DNA from: Winogradskyella forsetii
Lineage (GTDB): Bacteria > Bacteroidota > Bacteroidia > Flavobacteriales > Flavobacteriaceae
NCBI RefSeq assembly: GCF_013394595.1
Contig: NZ_CP053348.1
Span: forward strand, 1,364,001 to 1,428,000
Direction of reading: 5' to 3'
Length of the DNA: 64,000 nt
The position numbers and the translations under genes were made by a program. Under the pieces are notes generated by a model. It was not told the DNA's origin. It ran no database searches and saw nothing but the letters and a program-made list of their open reading frames with translations. Of the stretch, positions 8,762 through 17,658 are shown piece by piece; positions within the stretch are counted from its first letter, which is position 1, and every line of letters begins with the position of its first letter.

Positions 8762-9313
8762 TTATTTGATGAAATATTGATTTAAAAATACAACGGAAGT
8801 TATGCCTAAACTCATAACGACGTATGTAGCAATATTAAATTTCCATTTGATATTGAGGGATTTACTTATGTTGATAACAAGATAAATAAGACTTAGACTC
8901 ACTATTATCGGTAATGTCATTTTGCCTATGCCCAACCATTCGCTCACCCTTGCCTCATCATTTGGGTTTATAAAACCACTTATTAAAGCAGCGAACAAAC
9001 GCATTAGAGCCGCAATAAATACGAATGGGTACCATTTTATTTTTCTCGTTTTTTTAATAATCATAAAGAAAACTATGGCTTGCAAAATAGTCACTACTGG
9101 ACCTGCTATTGCTACTAATTGTCCATGCCATTCTTTACTATAATTTTGTACCTCATTAAGTCCAACTGCATTCATGCTAAACCACATATCATAACCCAAT
9201 GCCTTTCCCATGATGAAATGGGCTGCTTCATGAAAGAAGAATGTTAAGAATACTGCAATAATAGAAATTGCTATATACTCCTTAGTTATTTTATATGTGG
9301 TTTTAGTATTCAA
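8762..9313 (-). CDS. M50-like membrane metalloprotease
   Basis: 183 residues with about five membrane helices. FFHEAAHFIMG (about residues 27-37) supplies the HExxH zinc motif within a helix, as in site-2-protease-like M50 proteins. A later ISGFINPNDEARVSEWLG segment contains Asn/Asp residues that may supply a third ligand. The protein is short for RseP and has no PDZ domain. Substrate unknown. It lies 7 bp from the DUF4870 gene upstream, so probably in one operon. Confidence 0.6.
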   Translation of the reverse strand: MNTKTTYKITKEYIAISIIAVFLTFFFHEAAHFIMGKALGYDMWFSMNAVGLNEVQNYSKEWHGQLVAIAGPVVTILQAIVFFMIIKKTRKIKWYPFVFIAALMRLFAALISGFINPNDEARVSEWLGIGKMTLPIIVSLSLIYLVINISKSLNIKWKFNIATYVVMSLGITSVVFLNQYFIK

Positions 9314-9320
9314 AGTACTA

Positions 9321-9767
9321 TTACTTTAAAAAATTAATGGTAAACGGATATTTATAAGGCTGTCCATCTCTTGCGGATAAACTCGCTTTTACAATAAGTG
9401 CTAATTCAATGATAAATGCAATAATGGCTAAAGCACCCAATCCGCCACCAATATAGAGTAGAGGAGAAGGCTCGCCAACATTGACATGAAAATCATGAAA
9501 TCCATGAAAGTCAATAACATCTAGACCTCTAAACAATTTAAATATGAAAAAAGGGACACTTATGGTTCCTATAATAATAGCATATAGCAATACACTAATT
9601 TGAAAATTAATAGCCTGCTTTCCATGCTGGTCTATAAATTCAGACTTGTTTTTATTGGCTGCCCATAACACTATTGGGCCAATGAAATTCCCAAACGGAA
9701 TTACAAATCTCGAAAAGGTGGACAGATGAATAAATGTCGCTAAATTTTTATGGTGATTATCTATCAT
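9321..9767 (-). CDS. DUF4870 membrane protein
   Basis: 148 residues. It opens with NLATFIHLSTFSRFVIPFGNFIGPIVLWAANKNKSEFIDQHGKQAINFQIS, the DUF4870 (Tic20-like) signature, followed by membrane helices and a helix ending near the C-terminus (ALIVKASLSARDG). Function unknown. Likely operon with the M50-like gene downstream. Confidence 0.85.
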   Translation of the reverse strand: MIDNHHKNLATFIHLSTFSRFVIPFGNFIGPIVLWAANKNKSEFIDQHGKQAINFQISVLLYAIIIGTISVPFFIFKLFRGLDVIDFHGFHDFHVNVGEPSPLLYIGGGLGALAIIAFIIELALIVKASLSARDGQPYKYPFTINFLK

Positions 9768-9935
9768 GATTAAAAGTATATAATAGTTGCTTATACAAAT
9801 ATATGTCTTAAAAAAGGTATTATGTTACGCATAGTACTAAAAATTAACATTTTATTAACATTAGTTGAGTTGGTATTTTTGAATTATTTTAGTGGAAAAT
9901 TTAATTTAAATATTACCGCTACCGCGGGAATTAAC

Positions 9936-10391
9936 ATGAATATTTCACCCTCTAAACTCAATTTTTTTCTAATGTTTAAGTTACCTGCAGCATACTTTAC
10001 AGGAGTAAGGACAAAAACGATAAATGATAATTCTTGTATTGTAACTGTTAAACATCGCTGGGTAAATCAAAATCCATTTAAGTCCATGTTTTGGGCTGTA
10101 CAAGGAATGGCTGCTGAGCTCACAACAGGCGCATTGGTAATGAAAAAAATAAGGGAGAGTGGTAAAAAAATCTCCATGTTAGTCGCCAGCAATAATGCCT
10201 CTTTTACAAAAAAAGCAACAGGAAGAATTACATTTAAATGTGAAGATGGTCAAAAAATAGATGAAGCAATCAATAAAGCTATTGAAACAGGAGAAGGACA
10301 AACGGTTTGGTTAAACTCTAACGGAATTAATACTGATGGCGTAGAAGTATCGTCTTTTAATTTTGAATGGACACTTAAAGTAAAATCATAG
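9936..10391 (+). CDS. DUF4442 hotdog-fold thioesterase-like protein
   Basis: 151 residues from the ATG at 9936. PSKLNFFLMFKLPAAYFTGVRTKTI, VKHRWVNQNPFKSMFWAVQGMAAELTTGALV and SNNASFTKKATGRITFKC match DUF4442, a hotdog-fold family related to acyl-CoA thioesterases. The ORF extends in frame to 9822, but the extra 38 residues are not family-like, so 9936 is preferred. Cytoplasmic; substrate unknown. Confidence 0.8.
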   Translation: MNISPSKLNFFLMFKLPAAYFTGVRTKTINDNSCIVTVKHRWVNQNPFKSMFWAVQGMAAELTTGALVMKKIRESGKKISMLVASNNASFTKKATGRITFKCEDGQKIDEAINKAIETGEGQTVWLNSNGINTDGVEVSSFNFEWTLKVKS

Positions 10392-10408
10392 ATTTTTCTT
10401 TGAAGTTT

Positions 10409-10480
10409 GCAGTCTCAGTCTCAGTCGCAGTAAAAAAGTAAAAAGTGAAAAGTGAAAAGTGTGGAGTGAAAAGTAAAAGG
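10409..10480. repeat. low-complexity short tandem repeats
   Basis: CAGTCT/CAGTCG units are followed by AAAAGTG/AAAAGTA units. The rest of the 330-base gap to the next gene (10392-10719) contains only AT-rich sequence and nothing else recognisable. Confidence 0.6.
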
Positions 10481-10719
10481 TACTCAGTAAAGTTTATACG
10501 TTTTTTTTTCTTTGTGTGCCTTTGTCTTCTCTTTGTAACTTTGTGTCATAGCGTTTATTAGATTGAAGTATGGATTACTTAGGATTCATTTTCAGGTATT
10601 TGAAAAAAGAAAAGTTGTAACAAAACAAGAAATAGTTCAACATATAATAGAATCAATATATTGAATTTTCAACTGCCAGCAGGTAGTTATTTCAGTATCA
10701 AAACAAAAAACATATCATA

Positions 10720-11544
10720 ATGGAAAAATTACCAGATTTTACAGACAGAAACGCCCACGAAATAGATTACCGAATTTATGGGGAAGAAATGCAATACGTT
10801 GAAATAGAACTTGATCCACAAGAAGCTGTTATCGCAGAATCCGGAAGTTTTATGATGATGGACGATGGTATTAAAATGGATACCATTTTTGGTGATGGTT
10901 CTCAAAAAGACACAGGCCTTTTAGGAAAGCTATTAGGTGCGGGAAAACGAATTCTTACCGGTGAAAGTTTATTCATGACTGCTTTTTACAATGACCTCAC
11001 AGGCAAACGAAACGTGTCTTTCGCATCGCCTTATCCTGGGAAAATAATTCCGATTGACCTAAATGAATTTAGAGGAAAGTTTATCTGCCAAAAGGATGCA
11101 TTTTTATGTGCGGCAAAAGGCGTAAGTGTTGGTATTGAGTTTTCTAAAAAACTAGGACGTGGGCTTTTTGGAGGAGAAGGTTTTATAATGCAAAAGTTAG
11201 AAGGCGATGGCATGGCATTTGTTCATGCAGGTGGCACCACAGCCGTAAAAACTTTAGCAGCAGGAGAAACTTTACGTGTAGATACTGGCTGTATTATTGG
11301 ATTCACCCAAGGTATTGATTATGATATTGAATTTATTGGAGGTATAAAGAATTCCATCTTTGGAGGTGAAGGTTTATTCTTTGCCAAACTACAAGGGCCT
11401 GGAAAAGTATATATACAATCGTTGCCGTTTAGTAGATTAGCGGGTCGTGTATTAGCATCTATTCCAAGAGGTGGAAAGTCTAAAGGTGAAGGTAGTATTC
11501 TTGGAGGTCTAGGCGATTTATTAGATGGTGATAATCGTTTTTAA
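10720..11544 (+). CDS. TIGR00266/AIM24 family protein
   Basis: 274 residues. VEIELDPQEAVIAESGSFMMMDDGIKMDT, LTGESLFMTAFYN, FGGEGFIMQKLEGDGMAFVHAGGT and FGGEGLFFAKLQGPGKVYIQSLPFSRLA are the repeated double-beta-helix blocks of the AIM24 (TIGR00266) family. The length is typical. Cytoplasmic or membrane-associated; molecular function unknown. Monocistronic. Confidence 0.9.
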   Translation: MEKLPDFTDRNAHEIDYRIYGEEMQYVEIELDPQEAVIAESGSFMMMDDGIKMDTIFGDGSQKDTGLLGKLLGAGKRILTGESLFMTAFYNDLTGKRNVSFASPYPGKIIPIDLNEFRGKFICQKDAFLCAAKGVSVGIEFSKKLGRGLFGGEGFIMQKLEGDGMAFVHAGGTTAVKTLAAGETLRVDTGCIIGFTQGIDYDIEFIGGIKNSIFGGEGLFFAKLQGPGKVYIQSLPFSRLAGRVLASIPRGGKSKGEGSILGGLGDLLDGDNRF

Positions 11545-11666
11545 TAAATATAACTATTTTTGAATCAATACTTTGTATTATAGGAATCGTCTGAAATAAT
11601 GTATTGACTTTATCGAGTAATCTCAAACTTTTAACATAATGAGCTGTTAAACTTTAAAATTAATAA

Positions 11667-11696
11667 TTTTGGGTTCAAATTTTTTTGCTACCTTTA
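11667..11696 (+). promoter_or_regulatory. candidate promoter of the 65-residue gene
   Basis: TTTTG (11667-11671), a 17-bp spacer and TACCTTTA (11689-11696, 7 of 8 to TAnnTTTG). The start codon is 68 bases downstream. Confidence 0.4.
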
Positions 11697-11763
11697 AAAC
11701 TGAATTGAAACAATAGCCTATAGAAGAGATTTACTTTTATTAAACCTAAAACCAAAATTACCT

Positions 11764-11961
11764 ATGGCGAGAGCAATGTACGAGTACACTAAAACTGTCC
11801 TCAGCAAAGTGAGTTTTGATGCGACGTTATTTTGCAAGGAAGTGCAAAAAGCAGTAAGACGATTACTGCCTCACGAACTTGAAGAACTTAGAATTTTTAT
11901 TCAGTCCCTAATCAATCAAAACCCAGAATTAAATCAGTGTTTAATTTATTTGAAAGCATAA
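11764..11961 (+). CDS. small conserved flavobacterial protein, unknown function
   Basis: A 65-residue soluble protein, MARAMYEYTKTVLSKVSFD... ending in ...NQCLIYLKA. Mostly helical. The LFCKEVQKAVRRLLPHELEELRIFI block looks like a conserved helix pair. It has its own candidate promoter and a perfect terminator directly after the stop, so it is a real single-gene unit. I believe similar short proteins occur across flavobacteria, but no function is known. Confidence 0.75.
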   Translation: MARAMYEYTKTVLSKVSFDATLFCKEVQKAVRRLLPHELEELRIFIQSLINQNPELNQCLIYLKA

Positions 11962-11963
11962 TA

Positions 11964-11992
11964 AAAAAAGCGACTTACGAGTCGCTTTTTTT
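11964..11992 (+). terminator. terminator of the 65-residue gene
   Basis: GCGACT 11970-11975 pairs with AGTCGC 11980-11985, loop TACG, flanked by A and T runs. Confidence 0.85.
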
Positions 11993-12051
11993 ATGATTTA
12001 TACTTTGGTTGAGGTTTCTTTAAAATTTATCTTTGCCTAAAATTTTTCACG

Positions 12052-12429
12052 TTGAAAAAAGTTGCAGTTTTCATATTGCTTTTAACTTTCGCTATAAGAC
12101 CAATTTATTTTGTCGGTAATGTGATGTACTATCAACTAAATATTGACTATATCATCGAAAACTACTGTATTAATAAGAATAAGCCAGAGTTACAATGTAA
12201 TGGAAAATGTCATTTGGCTAAACAGCTTACGGCTATAGATAATAGCGATGATAGTGGAAAAGCGATAATGGGTTTATTCGATTCGTTTTTTCCTGTGTTT
12301 TCAGAGAAACTTCCTGCAATAGAAATTAGAAATTTAGTTCGTTATAGTAATAAACAGAGCATAAGCTCTCAAACTCAAAATTACACTTACAAATTTGAGT
12401 ATTTCCATTTTAAACCTCCAATTACATAA
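12052..12429 (+). CDS. secreted CxGxC protein of the copper locus, unknown function
   Basis: 125 residues with a TTG start and an N-terminal hydrophobic segment (KKVAVFILLLTFAIRPIYFVG). It carries YCINKNKPELQCNGKCHLAKQL, whose three Cys and one His (CxGxC...H) could bind a metal. Proteins with this motif often precede metal-uptake genes in Bacteroidota. Here it lies about 200 bp upstream of MbnP/MbnH-like genes on the same strand, which supports a role in copper handling; that is inference. Confidence 0.6.
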   Translation: MKKVAVFILLLTFAIRPIYFVGNVMYYQLNIDYIIENYCINKNKPELQCNGKCHLAKQLTAIDNSDDSGKAIMGLFDSFFPVFSEKLPAIEIRNLVRYSNKQSISSQTQNYTYKFEYFHFKPPIT

Positions 12430-12628
12430 TTTTATTTTTCGGATTAGGATTTTATCCTACTTATCGTGACTTCAATTAAACCATAACCTTTATAAGCGCT
12501 TGGGAACTTTTATGATTTAGTTCATAGCAATGACTCATGCCTAATCTTGTATGGAAAAAATTGAAGGTTCCATCCTGTATTGAGGTGGCGGCGAATTCAA
12601 ATACATTAAAGAAATAAAATTATTACAA

Positions 12629-13429
12629 ATGAAAATACTTAAATATACATTTGCACTATTAGCGTGCACAATGTTTACAAATTGTTCATCAGAAGATGAC
12701 AATGATAACGATGACTTAACTGGTCAAACTGGCGAATTAGTTTTAAAGTTCGACAATGCTGTTGGCGATCAGGACTTTATTTTTGGAACTACTTATTCAA
12801 AATCCAACAGCGAATCTTTTCAATTATCAAATGTGAAATACATTATTAGTAATGTAAGGGTTACAGATACCGAAGGCAATACATTTATGTATCCAACAGA
12901 AGACAATGTATTTATCGTAAGCGAATTAGATGGCAACAATGCTGGAGAAATATGGGTAACATTAAATGGTGTTGATGCTGCAGATTACAGTTCCATTACC
13001 TTTGGTGTTGGGATAGATCAAGATCGTTTTTTATTAGGAGCAGATGGTCAAGGTGATTTTCTAGATTTGGCATCAGATGAAGGCATGATGTGGAGTTGGG
13101 CATCTGGTTACAAATTTGTAAGATTCGATGGTACATTCTCTTCTACAACGGCTACAGACGCACCATTGAATATTCACATGGGAAGTGTAGGCACATCATT
13201 GGACAACTATAAAGAAGTCACATTGATTTTCCCAAATACAGTTTTGGTCAGGGAAAATAAGTCGCCTGAAATCCATATCAAAGCCGATATTTCTAAAGTT
13301 TTTGACGGCGTGACTGCCGTAAACTTTTCAGAAGGTTACGATCAAGTGCATACAGATGTTAATGAAACTCCAATTATAGCTTCGAATGTACAGACGATGT
13401 TTCAAGTTCATCACGTTCATAACGATTAA
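12629..13429 (+). CDS. MbnP-like copper-binding lipoprotein
   Basis: 266 residues, lipobox TNC (Cys19), then an Asp-rich linker and an immunoglobulin-like body: GELVLKFDNAVGD, FQLSNVKYIISNVRV, then MMWSWASGYKFVRFDGTF at about 153-170. The WSW...GYKF block is the conserved MbnP region in which one Trp is oxidised by the partner MbnH in characterised systems. A C-terminal QVHHVHND offers extra metal ligands. Likely periplasmic or outer-membrane copper binder. A hairpin at 13438-13472 separates it from the MbnH-like gene. Confidence 0.82.
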   Translation: MKILKYTFALLACTMFTNCSSEDDNDNDDLTGQTGELVLKFDNAVGDQDFIFGTTYSKSNSESFQLSNVKYIISNVRVTDTEGNTFMYPTEDNVFIVSELDGNNAGEIWVTLNGVDAADYSSITFGVGIDQDRFLLGADGQGDFLDLASDEGMMWSWASGYKFVRFDGTFSSTTATDAPLNIHMGSVGTSLDNYKEVTLIFPNTVLVRENKSPEIHIKADISKVFDGVTAVNFSEGYDQVHTDVNETPIIASNVQTMFQVHHVHND

Positions 13430-13437
13430 TTAATATA

Positions 13438-13472
13438 AAAACCATTGGGAATTAAGCGTTCCCAATGGTTTT
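13438..13472 (+). terminator. hairpin between the MbnP-like and MbnH-like genes
   Basis: A 13-bp perfect stem (AAAACCATTGGGA 13438-13450, TCCCAATGGTTTT 13460-13472). The T tract is short, so it may act as a partial terminator that lowers expression of the downstream di-haem enzyme. Confidence 0.7.
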
Positions 13473-13488
13473 ATAAAATCTATTGATT

Positions 13489-14535
13489 ATGAAAAAAATG
13501 ATCCTATTATTAGTGATTATGGTTGTGACTTTTTCTTGTTCTAAATCGTCGGAATTGGTAAAGTATGAACCTGTTGTGATGGAAGTAGAGCAGCCTTCCA
13601 ATTTTCCTGATATGACTTATAATTTAGACAATAATCAGGTTACTGAAGCGGGTTTCCAGTTAGGCAAGGATTTGTTCTACGAAGGGAAGTTGTCTTCAAA
13701 CAATGCTATTGCGTGCGCTTTTTGTCATGAACAAGCTTTTGCGTTTACGCATCATGGTCATAATCTGAGTCATGGTGTCAATGGAGGCATTGGTTTTAGA
13801 AATGCACAACCCATTCAAAATATGGCATACCAAACCTCGTTTATGTGGGATGGCGCAGCATCGCATTTAGATTTACAGCCAATTATTCCAATTACAAGTG
13901 ACGTAGAGATGGGAGAAACCTTGAGCAATGCTGTTTCCAAATTGCAAGCGGAACCTTATTATCAAGATCAATTTGCTAAGGCTTTTGAAGATGGAGAGGT
14001 GAATACCGAAAACATGCTAAAAGCCTTATCCCAGTTTATGATAATGATGGTGTCTTCCAATTCTAAATATGATAAATATATTCGAAACGAAGACAATGTG
14101 ACACTTACGCCATTGGAATCTGATGGCTTAAGTACGTTTCAAAATAAATGTGCTACGTGTCATGCAACTGATTTATTTTCAGACCAAAGTTTTAGAAACA
14201 ATGGCTTGTCAATAAACCCACAGTTAGAAGATAAAGGACGCTTTGATATTCTTGAAAATCCAGATGATTTATACAAATTCAAAGTACCAAGTTTACGGAA
14301 TGTTCAAGTGACCTATCCTTATATGCACGATGGTCGATTTGCGACTCTAGAAGTGGTATTGGATTTTTATGATTCAGCCGTTGTTGATAATGGCAATGTC
14401 GATGAGATATTGTTAAGAGATGATGGCACTTATGGGATTTCGCTTTCTGATTACGAGAAGGAAAGTCTAATTGCTTTTTTGAAAACCTTAACCGATAATG
14501 AATTTTTAGAAGATGAACGTTTTTCAGAGTTTTAA
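13489..14535 (+). CDS. MbnH-like di-haem cytochrome c peroxidase
   Basis: 348 residues from the ATG at 13489 (a TTG lies at 13483), with lipobox VTFSC. Two CxxCH haem sites are visible: CAFCH at 76-80 and CATCH at 221-225. Between them are THHGHNLSHGVNG, RNAQPIQNMAYQTSFMWDG and a long helical region, as in bacterial di-haem peroxidases. MbnH proteins are di-haem enzymes that oxidise a Trp of MbnP; pairing with the upstream gene suggests that role here. The stop overlaps the start of the barrel gene by 23 bp, so translation is coupled. Confidence 0.88.
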   Translation: MKKMILLLVIMVVTFSCSKSSELVKYEPVVMEVEQPSNFPDMTYNLDNNQVTEAGFQLGKDLFYEGKLSSNNAIACAFCHEQAFAFTHHGHNLSHGVNGGIGFRNAQPIQNMAYQTSFMWDGAASHLDLQPIIPITSDVEMGETLSNAVSKLQAEPYYQDQFAKAFEDGEVNTENMLKALSQFMIMMVSSNSKYDKYIRNEDNVTLTPLESDGLSTFQNKCATCHATDLFSDQSFRNNGLSINPQLEDKGRFDILENPDDLYKFKVPSLRNVQVTYPYMHDGRFATLEVVLDFYDSAVVDNGNVDEILLRDDGTYGISLSDYEKESLIAFLKTLTDNEFLEDERFSEF

Positions 14536-15511
14536 TAAGATAGCCGTAGTATTCATCTTTTTTGCAATGAGTTTTGCATCTGCACATTCTTTTAGTAAAA
14601 AAACAGGTTGTACAAATCATGAAACAGTGGCGTTTTTTTGTGATTTATGCGGTTGTTCTACAAGCAGTGGAAGTTTTGGGTTTGGAACGCTTAGTAATGC
14701 CAATTTTGTAGGATTGCGCTATATCTGCCAAAGTTTTGAATCTAAAGCTGGCATATTTAGTAATTCACCTGTAAGTAAAGAAACGTTTAATACAGTTCAA
14801 TTATGGGCTCAAGTGCCTATTAATGATGCTTTTTATGTCACGGCAAATGTGCCATATCAAGATTTGACTAGAAAATTTGAAGGTGCAAATGAAAACTTAA
14901 ATGGAATAGGCGATGTTAGTGCCATTGGTTGGTACAAACTTTTATTTTATAGGAAAAAAAGTAAAGATGCTACTGCGGTTGATTTTAACTTGCCAAGGGA
15001 AGCTTCTGGTCATTCTTTACAATTTGGATTTGGTGTAAAATTGCCAACCGGAAAATTTGAAGAACGGTTAGCTGATAACGTCAATCCAGGATTTCAGGTC
15101 GGCACAGGAAGTGTCGATGGAATTTTTTCTTTGGGTTATAATTATGGAAGTGATAAAATTGGTATCAACACCTTATTGAGTTACTATTTAAAAGGTGAAA
15201 ATAAAAATGATTACCAATTTGGTAACCAGTTTAGCTATGCTGTTAATTTTTTCACGGTTTTTCCGAGAGAAAAAATGAACATAATGCCATTTGTTGGGCT
15301 TTCAGGAGATGTTTATGATTCTATAAGGCAATACGATGAAACTTTGCAGGATACTGATGGTAACATTTTGAACGCTTCTTTAGGTTCGGAATTAGCTGTT
15401 GAGAAGTTGATTTTTGGTGCTAGCTATACCTTACCAGTAAGTCAGGATTTATTTGGTGATAATGTAAAGTCAAAACAGCGATTGTCGCTTTATGTGAATT
15501 TTGCATTGTAG
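14513..15511 (+). CDS. outer-membrane beta-barrel with CxxCxC motif, copper locus
   Basis: 332 residues with a signal peptide (about 1-25), then FFCDLCGCSTSSGSFGFGTL and amphipathic beta strands to the C-terminal YVNFAL, which ends in an aromatic/Leu strand like an outer-membrane barrel. It resembles the phenol-degradation/MetA-type transporter barrels. The CDLCGC motif just inside the mature N-terminus could bind copper. Overlap with the MbnH-like gene makes it the last gene of the operon. Probably an outer-membrane pore or sensor for the copper system. Confidence 0.7.
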   Translation: MNVFQSFNKIAVVFIFFAMSFASAHSFSKKTGCTNHETVAFFCDLCGCSTSSGSFGFGTLSNANFVGLRYICQSFESKAGIFSNSPVSKETFNTVQLWAQVPINDAFYVTANVPYQDLTRKFEGANENLNGIGDVSAIGWYKLLFYRKKSKDATAVDFNLPREASGHSLQFGFGVKLPTGKFEERLADNVNPGFQVGTGSVDGIFSLGYNYGSDKIGINTLLSYYLKGENKNDYQFGNQFSYAVNFFTVFPREKMNIMPFVGLSGDVYDSIRQYDETLQDTDGNILNASLGSELAVEKLIFGASYTLPVSQDLFGDNVKSKQRLSLYVNFAL

Positions 15512-15534
15512 GTTAAACGTCATGTTTTCACAGC

Positions 15535-15575
15535 AAAAACCTCGTTACATCAATTTTATGTAACGAGGTTTTTTC
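15535..15575 (+). terminator. terminator of the copper operon
   Basis: A perfect long stem (AAAAACCTCGTTACAT from 15535, ATGTAACGAGG from 15558) ending in a T run. Confidence 0.9.
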
Positions 15576-15595
15576 TTTGACTATTTTTCAATCTT

Positions 15596-15700
15596 TCATT
15601 TCGCCTTAGGACTAATAATTTCCACATTCTGAAATGCGATCGCTCCACGAATATTATTAGAGATCACATTTTGTAATGTATTAATCATTTTTATTTTCGA
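15596..15700 (-). pseudogene. 3' remnant of an oxyR homologue
   Basis: On the minus strand this encodes MINTLQNVISNNIRGAIAF continuing QNVEIISPKAK and a TGA stop. It aligns with the C-terminus of the intact OxyR at 21591-22529 (IINAMHDVISGIIRGAIAF...). The 57 bases nearest the stop are almost identical to the intact gene; upstream the similarity decays and no LysR gene remains. A duplicated or former second oxyR that was deleted is the simplest explanation. The rest of the gap to 15902 is AT-rich, with a -7 box at 15871. Confidence 0.8.
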
Positions 15701-15870
15701 TAGTTTTAATTATGATAAAAGTTGAACTATAATTTTTATTAAGATAATTAATAGAATTTTCAAAGGCACATTTTAATTGATAAATATATAAGTTTTATCG
15801 TTTAATTCTTTTAATATAGAATAATTGATATTATTTCCCTCACATGCCTTATGTATTAGAAAGTCTTTTT

Positions 15871-15878
15871 TAGATTTG
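15871..15878 (+). promoter_or_regulatory. -7 promoter element of the TPR/HTH regulator
   Basis: TAGATTTG matches TAnnTTTG and lies 24 bases before the TTG start at 15903. Confidence 0.45.
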
Positions 15879-15902
15879 TACTTCTCCATAAAATAGAACA
15901 AT

Positions 15903-17486
15903 TTGTTAGTTATTAGTTGTAGTGATAAATTTAAAAATGTTGTTTTAATTCTGTTTTTTCTTTATGCGTCAACCTCATTTGGACAACACAAGGAATCAAA
16001 CGGATTCTATCGATTTTTAGATTCAGCGGATATCTATGTTTCTGAAAATCCCAAAAGAGCTCAAAGTTTTTTAGATTCCATTCCAGAATCTCCTAAAGGA
16101 CTTATGGAAGGTAAATTGGCGGAATTTTACCAATTAAAGGCACTTGTTAGCGATGGGCTCAATGAAGAAGCAAAGAAGTTTCATTATTTTATGCTAGCCT
16201 TAAGGTATGCCAAACTCGAAAAAAACCATACAATTGCTGGAATGGCTAGTCTAGAATTGTTTTATATTACTTATATAGTCAAAAATGATACTACAGCCTT
16301 TAAGTATCTAGAAGATGCCAAGACCTATTACACATTAGAAAATAATACTAATGGCTTAGCAGAAGTTATGCAAATGCCAGCCTATGTCGAATTTTATAAA
16401 ACTAATTATAAGAAAAGCAATCAGTTGATTCTTGAACATCTTGAGGATTATAAAAAAATTGAAGATGATGGCTATTATTATATGTATGCATTATTTATGC
16501 TATGTAACAATTACAAACACTTACACGATTTGAAAAATGCACATAAATACCTAAATCTTTTAAAGGGCTTACAAAACGATAAAACGATTTCTCCATCATT
16601 GCACACTTCTCATCTTGCTACTGCATACAATTGTTTGGCAGAAGTACATTTAGAAAAGAAAGCAGTAGACTCCTCGTTTTACTATCTTTTAAAGGCTCGT
16701 GAATTAGGCAAGTTTATGAATAATACTGACAGGGAAAATCATTATACTTTATTTGCGGATTATTATGAAAACATTGCAGATGTTGATAATAAAAAGGTTT
16801 ATGTGGATTCTTTAAAATACTTACATGAACAGAACTTAAAAGAAAATATTGAAGCCAGTATTCAAATAAATGATGAGCTACTGAATTCTGAAAATCAATT
16901 AGAAATTGAGACCAATAAAAAAAATATAAATAAATATTTGGTACTTGGCCTAATTGGTGTGCTATTAGCTGTATCTGCATTTATAACAGTGCGTTATAAA
17001 ACCAATAAAAAGAAATTAAAATCATTTTCTAAACGAGATAAAGAATTTTCATATCTACAAACTAACCATGAAAAATTAAAAGTTAAGGTTCGTGGTTTAG
17101 AAGATTTTATCACCGAAGTAAAAAAAGAGGTCAAACAGATTGCTACCATTAGCGATACGGCAGAACAACGAAATGAAATAAGAAAACTTTATAAAAACAT
17201 CTACCATAACTCTTCAACACTATTAAATAAAGGTGAAAGTCATTTAGAACTTATAAATGAACTTAATGTTGAATTTTTTAATAAAATAAATTCAATTCAC
17301 CCTGAATTAAACCATTCTGAAGTTATTATTTGCTATTACATCTTTACAGGGTTTAAGAACAAAGAAATAGCAGCTTTTTTAAATTCTTCTAATCGAGCTG
17401 TGGAGAGCAAACGTTACAGAATAAGTAAAAAGTTGAGTATTCAAGAAAAAGAAATTACCCTTATAGACTATTTGCAAAAAATTTAA
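15903..17486 (+). CDS. membrane-anchored TPR protein with C-terminal LuxR-like HTH
   Basis: 527 residues. A signal peptide (ending ASTSFG) leads a TPR-like helical region (about 30-320). One membrane helix is near 340-362, then a coiled coil and a C-terminal HTH (HPELNHSEVIICYYIFTGFKNKEIAAFLNSSNRAVESKRYRISKKL). The start is TTG, the only plausible start before the signal peptide. This architecture is common in flavobacteria: periplasmic TPR sensor, cytoplasmic DNA-binding tail. Target genes unknown. Confidence 0.8.
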   Translation: MLVISCSDKFKNVVLILFFLYASTSFGQHKESNGFYRFLDSADIYVSENPKRAQSFLDSIPESPKGLMEGKLAEFYQLKALVSDGLNEEAKKFHYFMLALRYAKLEKNHTIAGMASLELFYITYIVKNDTTAFKYLEDAKTYYTLENNTNGLAEVMQMPAYVEFYKTNYKKSNQLILEHLEDYKKIEDDGYYYMYALFMLCNNYKHLHDLKNAHKYLNLLKGLQNDKTISPSLHTSHLATAYNCLAEVHLEKKAVDSSFYYLLKARELGKFMNNTDRENHYTLFADYYENIADVDNKKVYVDSLKYLHEQNLKENIEASIQINDELLNSENQLEIETNKKNINKYLVLGLIGVLLAVSAFITVRYKTNKKKLKSFSKRDKEFSYLQTNHEKLKVKVRGLEDFITEVKKEVKQIATISDTAEQRNEIRKLYKNIYHNSSTLLNKGESHLELINELNVEFFNKINSIHPELNHSEVIICYYIFTGFKNKEIAAFLNSSNRAVESKRYRISKKLSIQEKEITLIDYLQKI

Positions 17487-17602
17487 AACAAAAATCTTTA
17501 TTTAACAATTGTAATAATAATAAATCTAAGTCCATTAAATATTATTGACCAATCTCCTCATGTATATTGATGACATTATCGTTCCTAACAAACTATGACA
17601 AA

Positions 17603-17639
17603 AAAAAGCTACCGCAACTAAATATTGCGGTAGCTTTTT
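17603..17639. terminator. bidirectional terminator between convergent genes
   Basis: AAAAAGCTACCGCAA (17603-17617) pairs perfectly with TTGCGGTAGCTTTTT (17625-17639). A run on one side and T run on the other allow it to serve both the regulator (+) and the M43 protease (-). Confidence 0.85.
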
Positions 17640-17658
17640 GTTAATTATTAGGGAAAGT

